Below, in pieces: positions 21,569-30,771 of a stretch of DNA of 64,000 nt. Position 1 is the first letter of the stretch. Each line of letters starts with the position of its first letter. The notes beneath the pieces are model-generated. The model was not told the DNA's origin and made no database searches. It saw nothing but the letters and a program-made list of their open reading frames with translations. Source of the DNA: Citrobacter freundii. GTDB lineage: Bacteria > Pseudomonadota > Gammaproteobacteria > Enterobacterales > Enterobacteriaceae. The translations under genes and the position numbers were made by a program. Location: positions 1-64,000 of the forward strand of contig NZ_JAALBX010000014.1 in the NCBI RefSeq assembly GCF_011077955.1, written 5' to 3'.

Positions 21569-21877
21569 CTCATTACCCTCTGCCAAAAAAAGACCACCCC
21601 TGACGTGATTTTGTTCACAAAACACGCTTATGCATAACACCAAAGAGGGAGGTCGCGAATGATGACGCCGATCAACGAATTTCATAATGATTAAAATTTA
21701 GTTATATCTGCCACGCAAATAGTCAGCAGGTCATGATTTGCGCTTAAAAAGCGTACAAACGAGGCGGGAAATTCTGGAAAGTCAGGACGCTTTCAGCAAG
21801 CTATTTCGCTGTATGTTGCCAAATCGCGTGATAAAGGCGAAAACTGCCGCAGTAGAACGCCTGCGGCAGCGCGCCAC

Positions 21878-22231
21878 TCAGAAGGTCAGGACTTTATCTG
21901 CGGCCAGGGTCCACTGCGCCAGTTCCACCAGCGTGCCGATCTCAACGCCGTCAATAAGCGCAAGCCCGGAGACACCGCGCCCGTCGGCGCAGGTTTTACA
22001 CAGCTTAACCGGCACATTCTGCGCGGTGAGGATCTCAAGCATCTGCTGAATGTTATAGCCTTCAGACGGTTTCTGACCGCGAATACCCGCCGTTACCGCA
22101 TCCGACATCAAAAATAGCTTCAGGTCCATTTCACCCGGTTGTTCACGCAGAGCGATGGCCAGTCGCAGGCTGTTAAACAGCGATTCGCTGCCATAAGCCG
22201 CGCCGTTAGCGATTATTACGATATTTTGCAC
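21878..22231 (-). CDS. ychN: DsrE/DsrF-like protein YchN
   Basis: 117 residues, the exact E. coli YchN length. The DsrE fold start is MQNIVIIANGAAYGSESLFN and the conserved cysteine segment is VKLCKTCADGRGVSG. The E. coli protein is a homohexamer resembling sulfur-relay DsrEFH subunits; its substrate is unknown. It is divergent from nasR. Confidence 0.95.
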   Translation of the reverse strand: MQNIVIIANGAAYGSESLFNSLRLAIALREQPGEMDLKLFLMSDAVTAGIRGQKPSEGYNIQQMLEILTAQNVPVKLCKTCADGRGVSGLALIDGVEIGTLVELAQWTLAADKVLTF

Positions 22232-22314
22232 GTTAACTCCTTTGCCGTTTGGGCATGGTTATTGCTTTGTTAATAACGCATAGGGTATGAAAATAATTAA
22301 GACTGGAGTATGAC

Positions 22315-23517
22315 ATGAATCAACAGCCGTCACGCCCACAAACCGCGCTGGACTGGTTTCGCTATACCCGTCACCATCAACAGCAGCAGTTGCATCATCT
22401 TGCACGCCTTGGCGAGTTTGCCACGTTAATCAGCCATCTTATCCATGCGCTCCAGCGCGAGCGCGGCGCGTCTAACGTGTGGCTCTGCTCCCGTGGCGCG
22501 CTGTTTGGCTCCGAGCTTATACAAAGCGCCGACAGGGTCGATGAGGCGCTCGCCGATTTTCAGCACTGGCTTGCCGATAAGGCGACGATGATAAACGGCA
22601 ACGCGGCTGCGAAACTTGCCTGCGGGCTGTGGTTCCTCGAAGGATTACCAGAATTACGTGACGACATCCGTGACCTGCGCCTCCCGCCCGAACAGGCCAT
22701 GGACCGTTTTATTCGCACCATCCAACCGCTCATGGACATCATCCCACAGGCCAACGACGCGGTATGCTCACCGCAGCTTGCCAAAGCGCTTACCGCGCTC
22801 TACAGCCTGATGCAGGGTAAAGAATGGGTAGGCCAGGAGCGGGCGGTCGGGGCGATTGGTTTTACCCGTGGCGAATTTGATGCGGCGCTGCGCCAGATGC
22901 TGGTTGACCGTATTGATGCCCAACAGCACAGTTTTTCTACTTTTTTGTCACTTGCCCACCCGGAGGACGCGGCGCTGTTTCGCGCCACCGCCGAGGCCAC
23001 TCGCGATATTGAACAGATGCGCCGTGAAGCCTGCACCCGCACGGCCGCCAACCCGCAATCCGCCACACGCTGGTTTGCTATTCAAACGGCGCGGCTGGAC
23101 GCGCTACGTCTGATAGAAACTCGCCTGATTGATACCCTGTGCGCCGTCGCATTGCAGTCGTTACAACATACAGATGAGGATGAACCCACCCAGGACGCGG
23201 CCTTTGCCGCGTGGGTGGTGGAGCAGAGCAATACCACCGCCGCGCCGGTGGAGCGCCATTTGTTGCCGCTGGTGCGCCAACAGGCCCGTGAACTCGAAAA
23301 ACTGAGCCGTGAACTGACATCGCTTCAGGAAACCCTTGAAGAGCGCAAAGTGATCGATAAGGCCAAAATCCTGTTAATGAATCATCAGGGCGTGAGCGAA
23401 GAACTCGCCTGGCAGCAGTTGCGTAAACTCGCCATGAACCAGAATCAGCGGATGGTGGATATCGCCCGCTCGTTGCTTCTTAGCGCCTCACTCTGGACCG
23501 TAACCCGGAAGAGTTAG
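22315..23517 (+). CDS. nasR: Nitrate-responsive antitermination regulator NasR
   Basis: 400 residues. The N-terminal NIT nitrate/nitrite sensor (about 30-270) contains LIHALQRERGASNVWL. The C-terminal ANTAR RNA-binding domain (about 330-390) contains ERKVIDKAKILLMNHQGVSE. In Klebsiella NasR binds a leader hairpin in nitrate-replete cells and prevents attenuation ahead of nasF. The expected target lies directly downstream (hairpins at 23654 and 23686). It is transcribed in the same direction as nasF but apparently as its own unit. Confidence 0.95.
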   Translation: MNQQPSRPQTALDWFRYTRHHQQQQLHHLARLGEFATLISHLIHALQRERGASNVWLCSRGALFGSELIQSADRVDEALADFQHWLADKATMINGNAAAKLACGLWFLEGLPELRDDIRDLRLPPEQAMDRFIRTIQPLMDIIPQANDAVCSPQLAKALTALYSLMQGKEWVGQERAVGAIGFTRGEFDAALRQMLVDRIDAQQHSFSTFLSLAHPEDAALFRATAEATRDIEQMRREACTRTAANPQSATRWFAIQTARLDALRLIETRLIDTLCAVALQSLQHTDEDEPTQDAAFAAWVVEQSNTTAAPVERHLLPLVRQQARELEKLSRELTSLQETLEERKVIDKAKILLMNHQGVSEELAWQQLRKLAMNQNQRMVDIARSLLLSASLWTVTRKS

Positions 23518-23605
23518 CTGCACAACGTAAGGGCATGCCGTGAAAGATTTTGGTGCGCGAGGTCACATTTAATCGCCAAATCGCCCCCATAAAGGCCCAA
23601 ATTCC

Positions 23606-23621
23606 TGGCACAGCTTTTGCA
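23606..23621 (+). promoter_or_regulatory. Sigma-54 promoter of the nas operon
   Basis: TGGCAC-N5-TTGCA matches the -24/-12 consensus fully, putting transcription start near 23632. A TGGTGC half-site at 23551-23556 could be part of an NtrC site. This fits general nitrogen control of nasFEDCBA. Confidence 0.9.
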
Positions 23622-23653
23622 AAATTAATCCTGACCACAACACGATACGCAGA

Positions 23654-23671
23654 GAAGCCAACGGCGGCTTC
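23654..23671 (+). promoter_or_regulatory. NasR-responsive leader hairpin (1:2)
   Basis: GAAGCC-AACGGC-GGCTTC forms a six-pair stem with a six-base loop about 20 nt into the leader, ahead of the terminator. In Klebsiella nasF the equivalent 1:2 hairpin is the NasR binding site. Confidence 0.75.
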
Positions 23672-23685
23672 CCGGCGGTAAGGAT

Positions 23686-23729
23686 AAAGGCGTCCTGCAA
23701 TGTTCACGCATTGTTGGACGCCTTTTTTT
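23686..23729 (+). terminator. Leader attenuator of the nas operon
   Basis: A stem of AAAGGCGTCC with GGACGCCTTT, continued by CAATG with CATTG around a six-base loop, is followed by seven T just before the nasF ribosome site. Without nitrate-bound NasR it should stop transcription before nasF. Confidence 0.92.
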
Positions 23730-23742
23730 ATTGGGAGCAGCC

Positions 23743-25005
23743 ATGAGCGAAACACAACGAGGGATTTCCCGCCGCCGCCTTATCCAGGCGGGCGCCACAC
23801 TGGGCAGCGCGCTACTGATGCCGTCACTGGCAAGCACTGTCTGGGCCGCAGGTTCCGACAAGCCTGAACGCCCGCAGGTAAATGTCGGCTTTATTCCGCT
23901 GACCGACTGCGCGCCGCTGGTGATGGCCTCAATCAAAGGCTTTGACGCCCGCTATGGCATCAAGCTCAACCTCAGCAAAGAGGCGAGTTGGGCGGCAGTG
24001 CGCGACAAACTGGTGTATGGCGAACTGGATGCCGCGCACATCCTTTACGGCATGGTGTACGGGCTGGAACTGGGTATCGCCGGGAAAAAACAGGCGATGG
24101 CGAGCCTGATGACGCTGAATAACAACGGCCAGGCGATCACGCTTTCTACCGATCTGCTGGATAAAGGCGTGCGTGCGCTTGGCGACCTGCCAGGGTATCT
24201 GCGCCAGTCGCCGCCGGGCAGTTATACCTTTGCCCATACCTTTCCCACCGGCACTCACGCCATGTGGCTCTATTACTGGCTGGCATCAGAAGGCATTAAC
24301 CCGTTTACCGATGTGCGAACCGTGGTCGTGCCGCCGCCGCAAATGGTGATGAACATGCGCATCGGCAATATGGTGGGCTTTTGTGTGGGCGAGCCATGGA
24401 ACGCCCGGGCGATCAACGACCGTATCGGCTTTACCGCCGCCACCACACAGGATATCTGGCCCGATCATCCGGAAAAGGTACTTGGCTGTCGCAGCGACTG
24501 GGTAGAGAAAAACCCTAACACGGCGCGGGCGCTGGTCTGCGCCGTGCTTGACGCGGCGCGCTGGATTGACGCCAGTGATGATAACCGCCGGGAAACCGCC
24601 CGGATACTGGCGAAACGCGCCTATCTCAACACCAAAGAGCAGTACCTCACGGGCCGGATGCTTGGCGACTATGACAACGGGGCCGGTCGTCGCTGGCAGG
24701 ACCGCCATCCGATGCAGTTCTTCCGGGACGGGGAAGTGAGCTATCCGTGGCACTCCGACGGGATCTGGTTTTTGACGCAATTTCGCCGCTGGGGATTGCT
24801 CAAACAGGAGCCTGATTATCAGGCCGTCGCCCAACGCATTAACCGTACCGATATCTATCAGCAAGCGGCGAGCGCAACCGGCGTCAGCCTGCCGAAAAAC
24901 GCCATGCGTAGCAGTCGTCTGCTCGACGGCAAAATCTGGAACGGCACGGATCCCGCATCCTATGCCAACAGTTTCGACATCTCGCATCAGGGGACTAAAG
25001 CATGA
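23743..25005 (+). CDS. nasF: Nitrate ABC transporter substrate-binding protein NasF
   Basis: 420 residues from ATG 23743, preceded by GGGAGC. A twin-arginine signal (SRRRLIQAGATLGSALL) ends around VWAAG, so the protein should be exported folded by Tat to the periplasm. The body has the NrtA/NasF features VGFIPLTDCAPLVMAS, FPTGTHAMWLYYWLA and VGFCVGEPWN. It captures nitrate/nitrite for NasED. The stop overlaps nasE as ATGA. Confidence 0.95.
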   Translation: MSETQRGISRRRLIQAGATLGSALLMPSLASTVWAAGSDKPERPQVNVGFIPLTDCAPLVMASIKGFDARYGIKLNLSKEASWAAVRDKLVYGELDAAHILYGMVYGLELGIAGKKQAMASLMTLNNNGQAITLSTDLLDKGVRALGDLPGYLRQSPPGSYTFAHTFPTGTHAMWLYYWLASEGINPFTDVRTVVVPPPQMVMNMRIGNMVGFCVGEPWNARAINDRIGFTAATTQDIWPDHPEKVLGCRSDWVEKNPNTARALVCAVLDAARWIDASDDNRRETARILAKRAYLNTKEQYLTGRMLGDYDNGAGRRWQDRHPMQFFRDGEVSYPWHSDGIWFLTQFRRWGLLKQEPDYQAVAQRINRTDIYQQAASATGVSLPKNAMRSSRLLDGKIWNGTDPASYANSFDISHQGTKA

Positions 25006-25895
25006 AACAGCTACCGCAAACCGTGACGAGCAGTGACGTTGTCACATCAGAGATGCCCGGCGCAGAGGTCATTGCCTTGCCGCCAGTGCAAGTGCGCAAA
25101 CGCCACCCGGCATTTAAGGTGCTGGCGAACAGCGTGGTTCAGCGCCTGCTGCCCGCGTTGTTGGGCTTAGGGCTGGCGCTGGTGGTCTGGCAACTGGTGT
25201 CAATAAACAGCAAAGGCTTTCCCGGCCCGCTCAGCACCCTGGATTCGGCGTTGACCCTGTTCGCCGACCCGTTCTACCGCGAAGGGCCGAACGATCAGGG
25301 GATCGGCTGGAACGTGCTGGCTTCTTTGCAGCGCGTGGCCATCGGCTTTGGTCTGGCGGCGCTGGTGGGTATTCCCCTTGGGTTTCTGATTGGCCGCTTC
25401 GTGTTCTTCGCCCGGATGTTCGGCCCGCTTATCGCCTTGCTGCGCCCGGTCAGCCCGCTTGCCTGGTTGCCCATCGGTTTATTGCTGTTCCAGCGCGCGG
25501 AACCTGCATCAAGCTGGACCATTTTCATCTGTTCAATCTGGCCGATGGTCATTAACACCGCAGACGGGGTGCGTCGCATACCGGACGACTATCTTAACGT
25601 GGCGCGGGTGCTGCAACTCTCTGAATGGACGGTGATGCGCCGCATCCTTTTCCCTGCAGTATTGCCTGCCATTTTAACCGGCGTGCGTCTCTCTATCGGT
25701 ATCGCCTGGCTTGTGATAGTCGCCGCTGAAATGCTCACCGGCGGGCTTGGCATCGGTTTTTGGATCTGGAATGAGTGGAACAACTTAAACGTCGAAAACA
25801 TCATTATCGCCATCGTCATTATCGGCGTGGTGGGACTCATGCTTGAGCAGGCGTTGCTGTTACTGGCGCGTCGCTTTAGCTGGCAGGAAAAATAG
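25002..25895 (+). CDS. nasE: Nitrate ABC transporter permease NasE
   Basis: 297 residues with about six membrane helices and the BPD transport EAA loop around DDYLNVARVLQLSEWTVM. The N-terminal ~45 residues are cytoplasmic. It overlaps nasF by 4 bp and is followed after 9 bp by nasD. It forms the homodimeric membrane channel for nitrate uptake. Confidence 0.95.
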   Translation: MKQLPQTVTSSDVVTSEMPGAEVIALPPVQVRKRHPAFKVLANSVVQRLLPALLGLGLALVVWQLVSINSKGFPGPLSTLDSALTLFADPFYREGPNDQGIGWNVLASLQRVAIGFGLAALVGIPLGFLIGRFVFFARMFGPLIALLRPVSPLAWLPIGLLLFQRAEPASSWTIFICSIWPMVINTADGVRRIPDDYLNVARVLQLSEWTVMRRILFPAVLPAILTGVRLSIGIAWLVIVAAEMLTGGLGIGFWIWNEWNNLNVENIIIAIVIIGVVGLMLEQALLLLARRFSWQEK

Positions 25896-25904
25896 GAGCG
25901 CACC

Positions 25905-26693
25905 ATGAAACCGATTATTCAAATCCAGAATGTCAGCCAGCGTTTCGCGACCCAGAGCGGTGAATTCCTGGCGTTACAGCATGTCACTTTCGATATTGCC
26001 GCCGGGGAAACCGTCGGGCTGATAGGCCACTCCGGCTGCGGCAAATCCACGCTGCTTAACCTGATTGCCGGCATTACGCTCCCAAGTGAAGGCGGATTAC
26101 TGTGCGATAACCGTGAAATCGCCGGGCCTGGCCCTGAGCGTGCGGTGGTATTCCAGAACCATTCGCTGCTGCCCTGGCTTACCTGTTACCAGAACGTGGC
26201 GCTGGCGGTAGACCATATTTTTGCCCGCACCATGAGCCGCGCCGAGCGTGATGAGTGGATCATGCACAACCTTGATCAGGTACAGATGGGGCATGCGAAG
26301 GACAAACGTCCCAGCGAAATTTCCGGCGGTATGAAGCAGCGTATCGGCATCGCCCGCGCGCTTTCCATGAAGCCAAAAGTCTTGCTGATGGACGAACCCT
26401 TCGGGGCGCTGGATGCCTTAACCCGCGCCCATCTTCAGGATGCCGTGATGCGCATCCAGCAGGCGCTCAATACTACCATTGTGCTGATAACCCACGACGT
26501 GGACGAAGCGGTACTGCTATGCGACCGGGTATTAATGATGACCAACGGCCCGGCGGCCACGGTTGGGGACATTGTCGATGTCACGCTACCTCGCCCGCGT
26601 AACCGGGTACAGCTTGCTGATGATCCGCACTATCACCAGTTGCGTCAGAAAATCCTGCATTTCCTGTATGAAAAACAGCCCAAAGCGGCGTGA
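25905..26693 (+). CDS. nasD: Nitrate ABC transporter ATP-binding protein NasD
   Basis: 262 residues. Walker A is GHSGCGKSTLLN, the signature ISGGMKQRIGIARAL and Walker B VLLMDEPFGALDAL, with an H-loop LITHDVDEA. It powers NasFE uptake. A GGAGCG site precedes the ATG. The next start is 10 bp after its stop. Confidence 0.96.
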   Translation: MKPIIQIQNVSQRFATQSGEFLALQHVTFDIAAGETVGLIGHSGCGKSTLLNLIAGITLPSEGGLLCDNREIAGPGPERAVVFQNHSLLPWLTCYQNVALAVDHIFARTMSRAERDEWIMHNLDQVQMGHAKDKRPSEISGGMKQRIGIARALSMKPKVLLMDEPFGALDALTRAHLQDAVMRIQQALNTTIVLITHDVDEAVLLCDRVLMMTNGPAATVGDIVDVTLPRPRNRVQLADDPHYHQLRQKILHFLYEKQPKAA

Positions 26694-26703
26694 GGAGCGC
26701 GTG

Positions 26704-29700
26704 ATGACAACGCAACTGGTGATTGTCGGCAACGGCATGGCGGCGGTCCGGCTGGTGGAGCAAGTGCTGCAACACGCGCCGGATCGCTTCGCCATCACGC
26801 TTATCGGCGACGAGCCGGGGGTGGCGTATAACCGCATTCTGCTCTCTCCGGTTCTGGGCGGTGAGAAGGCCGTTGCCGACACTGTACTGCATCCGCAGGC
26901 GTGGTATCAGGCGCATGGCGTCACCGTGTTAAGTCATGAAAAAGCGCTGGCGGTAGACACCGTCAGGCGCACCGTCACGACTGAACGCCAGCAACTGCCG
27001 TGGGATGAACTGGTATTTGCCACCGGCTCGGTGCCGTTTATTCCCCCGATTCACGGCCACGCGCAGCCGCATGTGCATACGTTTCGCACGCATCAGGATG
27101 TCGAGGCGATCTTGCGTCATGACGGCCCGGCGGTGGTGCTGGGTGGCGGATTACTGGGCGTGGAAGCCGCGGCGGCGCTGGCGTTGCGCGGCGCGCCAGT
27201 AACGCTGGTGCATCTGGCGTCCCGCCTGATGGAGCAGCAACTGGACGCGCAGGCGGCAGCTTTGCTGACAGCGCGCCTGGAAGCGCGCGGTATCCGCTGT
27301 CTTCTGGAGGCCACCATTACGCATATCGCGGCCCACTACGTGACGCTCAGCAACGGCGACACGCTGCCCGCTTCGCGCGTGGTTATCGCAACCGGCGTGA
27401 AACCCAATATTCCGCTCGCCCAGGCGGCGGGCGTGCCCTGTAACCGGGGAATTGTGGTGGATGGTCAGATGCGAACCGCGCTACCGGGTATCAGCGCCAT
27501 TGGCGAGTGCTGCGAGATGAACGGCAGGCTTTGGGGCGTGGTCGCTCCGTGTCTGGCGCAGGCCGATGTGCTGGCGGCCCGCCTGGCAGGACAGCCGCGT
27601 GCTGATTTTCATTATCAGCCCCGCGGCACGCGCTTAAAGGTGACGGGTATTGATCTGTTCAGCGCCGGGGACATCAACTCCGGGGCCGACTGCCAGACCC
27701 TCACCAGCTTCGACCCGTTAAGCGGCCACTATCGCCGCCTGCTGATCCGCAATGGCACGCTTTCCGCCGTACTGATGATGGGCGACACCCATGACGCGCC
27801 TCGTCTGATGAACCTGTTAGAGCAGCCCGTTACTCCCGACGCGAGTCTGCTTTTTGATTTGGACCAACCGCAGCCCGTGGCTGCAGGATGCGATGAAATG
27901 AACAAAGCAACGTTAGTGGTGATAGGCCACGGCATGGTAGGCCACCATTTCCTTGAACAGTGCGTTAACGCCGGACTGCACCAGCAGTTCCATATCATCG
28001 TGTTTGGTGAAGAGCGCCACGCCGCCTATGACCGGGTGCATCTGTCGGAGTATTTCGCCGGGCGCAGCGCCGCCTCGCTTTCTATGGCGGATGCCGACTT
28101 TTTCACCGCCAGCGGTATTGAATTACGCACCGGCTGTCGCATTGAGGAAATCGATCGCGACCGCCAGGTGGTGCGCGATGCCGACGGCCGGGAAACCTGC
28201 TGGGACAAGCTGGTGCTGGCCACCGGCTCCTGGCCGTTTGTGCCTCCCGTACCGGGCCATCAGTTACCGGGCTGTTTCGTCTATCGCACCCTGGACGATT
28301 TGGACGCCATCCGCGAGCGGGCAAAAAACGCCCGGCGTGGCGTGGTGATTGGCGGCGGCCTGCTGGGTCTTGAGGCGGCTAATGCGCTAAAACAACTGGG
28401 GCTGGAAACTCACGTGGTGGAATTCGCCCCTAACCTGATGGCGGTGCAACTCGATGCGCCAGGCGCATCCATGCTGCGTGAGAAGATTTCGGCGCTGGGC
28501 GTCACTGTACATACCAGCAAATCCACCCAAGAAATCCGCACCACCGCAACCGGTCTGGCGCTGCATTTCGCCGATGAACAAATACTGGAAACCGATCTGG
28601 TGGTGTTCTCTGCGGGTATTCGTCCACAGGATGCGCTGGCGCGTCAGGCCGGGCTGATCCTTGGCGAGCGCGGCGGCATTGTTATTGACGATAGCTGTCT
28701 TACCAGCGATCCGCGCATCAGCGCTATCGGCGAATGCGCGCTGTGGCAGGGCAAAATATTCGGTTTAGTGGCGCCCGGCTACCAGATGGCGCGGGTTGCG
28801 GCGGCCAACCTCAACGGTGAGGCGGCGCGTTTTAGCGGCGCGGACATGAGCACCAAACTCAAGTTGCTCGGCGTGGAAGTGGCCTCATTCGGTGACGCCC
28901 ATGGCACAACGCCCGGCGCCCAAAGCTATCAATGGACTAACGGCCCGGCGCAGACCTATAAAAAAATCGTCGTCAGCGCGGATAACAAGCGTCTGCTGGG
29001 GGGCGTACTGGTAGGCGACAGCAGCGATTACGCCACGCTGCTACAGATGATGCTAAACGACATGGCGCTACCCGCGCAGCCAGAAACACTGATATTGCCC
29101 GCCAGTTCGGCTGCCGGCGCAAAAGGCCTGGGCGTGGCGGCCCTGCCCGACAGCGCGCAAATCTGCTCATGTCATAACGTCACCAAAGCCCAGATTTGCC
29201 AGGCGGTGAACGACGGCGCCGTAAGCCTTGACGCGCTGAAAACCTGTACCAAAGCCGCGACCGGCTGCGGCGGGTGCAGCGCGCTGGTAAAACAGGTGTT
29301 GGACAATCAGCTTGAGCAGCAGGGCGTGGAGGTCAAAAAAGACATCTGCGAGCACTTTGCTTATTCACGCCAGGAGATCTATCACCTGGTGCGCGTTAAC
29401 CATATTCGTAGTTTTAGTCAGTTAATCAGCCGCTACGGGCGTGGTCACGGCTGTGAAATCTGTAAACCCCTGGTGGGTTCAGTGCTGGCTTCATGCTGGA
29501 ATGAATACCTGCTCAAGCCTGGTCATTTGCCGTTACAGGACACCAACGACCGTTACTTCGCCAATATCCAGAAAGACGGCACTTATTCGATTGTGCCGCG
29601 AATGCCCGCAGGAGAAGTCACGCCGGACGGGCTTATCGCCATCGGCGAAATAGCCAAACGCTATGGGCTATACAGCAAAGTGACCGGCGGCCAGCGTATC

Positions 29701-30771
29701 GACCTGTTTGGCGCCCGGCTGGAAGAGTTACCGCTAATCTGGCGCGAACTGGTGGATGCCGGGTTTGAAACCGGGCACGCCTACGGCAAGTCGCTGCGCA
29801 CCGTGAAATCCTGCGTCGGCTCGACCTGGTGTCGCTACGGCGTTCAGGATTCTACCGGGCTGGCGGTGGATCTGGAGCATCGCTATAAGGGCCTGCGCGC
29901 GCCGCACAAAATCAAAATGGCCGTATCGGGCTGCACGCGTGAGTGTGCTGAAGCCCAGGGGAAAGACGTGGGCGTGATTGCCACGGAAAAGGGCTGGAAC
30001 CTGTACGTGTGTGGCAACGGCGGCATGAAACCGCGTCATGCGGATTTATTCGCAAGCGATCTGGATACCGCCAGTTTGCTGCGCATTGTGGACCGTTTTT
30101 TGATGTTTTATATCCGCACCGCCGACAGGCTTCAACGCACCAGTACCTGGCTGGACAATCTGGAAGGCGGGATAACCTATCTGCAGGACGTGATCTTGCA
30201 CGACAGCCTCGGTATTGCCGATGAACTGGAGCGCGAAATGGCGCTTGTCGTGGAAAGTTACCAGTGCGAATGGCAAACCACGCTTAACAGCCCGGATCGT
30301 CTGGCGCTGTTTAAGAGCTTTGTGAACAGCGACGAGCCGGATGACGCGGTAGCGCGCCAGATGCTTCGCAATCAGCCGCAACGGGTGAGCGTACCGCAAC
30401 GGCCTGACACCACGCCGCCATCACGGCTGTGGCAGGAAATTTGTGGGCTTGATGCGATCCCGGCGCAGGCGGGGATCGGCGCGCGGCTGGGGGAGCGGCA
30501 GATTGCCCTGTTTCGCTTTAACGATACGGTCTACGCGCTGGATAACCACGAGCCGAACAGCGATGCCAATGTCCTTTCACGCGGGTTGCTGGGGGATGCA
30601 GCCGGAGAGCCTGTGGTGATTTCGCCGCTCTATAAACAAAAAATCCGCCTGCGTGACGGCTGTTTCCAGAACACCCTTCAGCCGGCGGTTCGCGCATGGC
30701 CTGTGAAAATTGAGGGCGGGAAAGTGTGGGTCAGCAGTCAGGCGCTTATCCTGCGTGCGGAGGCCTCATGA
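26704..30771 (+). CDS. nasB: Fused NasC-NasB: electron-transfer flavoprotein plus assimilatory nitrite reductase with NirD-like tail
   Basis: One uninterrupted 1355-residue frame. Residues 1 to ~395 are a FAD/NAD oxidoreductase (MTTQLVIVGNGMAAVRLVEQ; VVLGGGLLGVEAA) equivalent to NasC, which passes electrons to NasA. From Met399 (ATG 27898) a second complete FAD/NAD module begins (VVIGHGMVGHHFLEQC). Next come BFD-type [2Fe-2S] cysteines (CSCHNV...CTKAATGCGGC), sulfite/nitrite reductase half-domains, and the sirohaem-[4Fe-4S] ligands CVGSTWC and CTREC. The last ~105 residues are NirD-like but lack the CxH/CxxH Rieske ligands. It reduces nitrite to ammonium. The internal ATG might permit a separate NasB, though its ribosome site (CAGGAT) is weak. 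The stop overlaps nasA. Confidence 0.92.
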   Translation: MTTQLVIVGNGMAAVRLVEQVLQHAPDRFAITLIGDEPGVAYNRILLSPVLGGEKAVADTVLHPQAWYQAHGVTVLSHEKALAVDTVRRTVTTERQQLPWDELVFATGSVPFIPPIHGHAQPHVHTFRTHQDVEAILRHDGPAVVLGGGLLGVEAAAALALRGAPVTLVHLASRLMEQQLDAQAAALLTARLEARGIRCLLEATITHIAAHYVTLSNGDTLPASRVVIATGVKPNIPLAQAAGVPCNRGIVVDGQMRTALPGISAIGECCEMNGRLWGVVAPCLAQADVLAARLAGQPRADFHYQPRGTRLKVTGIDLFSAGDINSGADCQTLTSFDPLSGHYRRLLIRNGTLSAVLMMGDTHDAPRLMNLLEQPVTPDASLLFDLDQPQPVAAGCDEMNKATLVVIGHGMVGHHFLEQCVNAGLHQQFHIIVFGEERHAAYDRVHLSEYFAGRSAASLSMADADFFTASGIELRTGCRIEEIDRDRQVVRDADGRETCWDKLVLATGSWPFVPPVPGHQLPGCFVYRTLDDLDAIRERAKNARRGVVIGGGLLGLEAANALKQLGLETHVVEFAPNLMAVQLDAPGASMLREKISALGVTVHTSKSTQEIRTTATGLALHFADEQILETDLVVFSAGIRPQDALARQAGLILGERGGIVIDDSCLTSDPRISAIGECALWQGKIFGLVAPGYQMARVAAANLNGEAARFSGADMSTKLKLLGVEVASFGDAHGTTPGAQSYQWTNGPAQTYKKIVVSADNKRLLGGVLVGDSSDYATLLQMMLNDMALPAQPETLILPASSAAGAKGLGVAALPDSAQICSCHNVTKAQICQAVNDGAVSLDALKTCTKAATGCGGCSALVKQVLDNQLEQQGVEVKKDICEHFAYSRQEIYHLVRVNHIRSFSQLISRYGRGHGCEICKPLVGSVLASCWNEYLLKPGHLPLQDTNDRYFANIQKDGTYSIVPRMPAGEVTPDGLIAIGEIAKRYGLYSKVTGGQRIDLFGARLEELPLIWRELVDAGFETGHAYGKSLRTVKSCVGSTWCRYGVQDSTGLAVDLEHRYKGLRAPHKIKMAVSGCTRECAEAQGKDVGVIATEKGWNLYVCGNGGMKPRHADLFASDLDTASLLRIVDRFLMFYIRTADRLQRTSTWLDNLEGGITYLQDVILHDSLGIADELEREMALVVESYQCEWQTTLNSPDRLALFKSFVNSDEPDDAVARQMLRNQPQRVSVPQRPDTTPPSRLWQEICGLDAIPAQAGIGARLGERQIALFRFNDTVYALDNHEPNSDANVLSRGLLGDAAGEPVVISPLYKQKIRLRDGCFQNTLQPAVRAWPVKIEGGKVWVSSQALILRAEAS

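Noticed and set aside
26563-26703. Upstream extension of the NasC-NasB frame into nasD
   Set aside because: The 47 extra codons overlap nasD in another frame and lack homology; ATG 26704 fits the family start.
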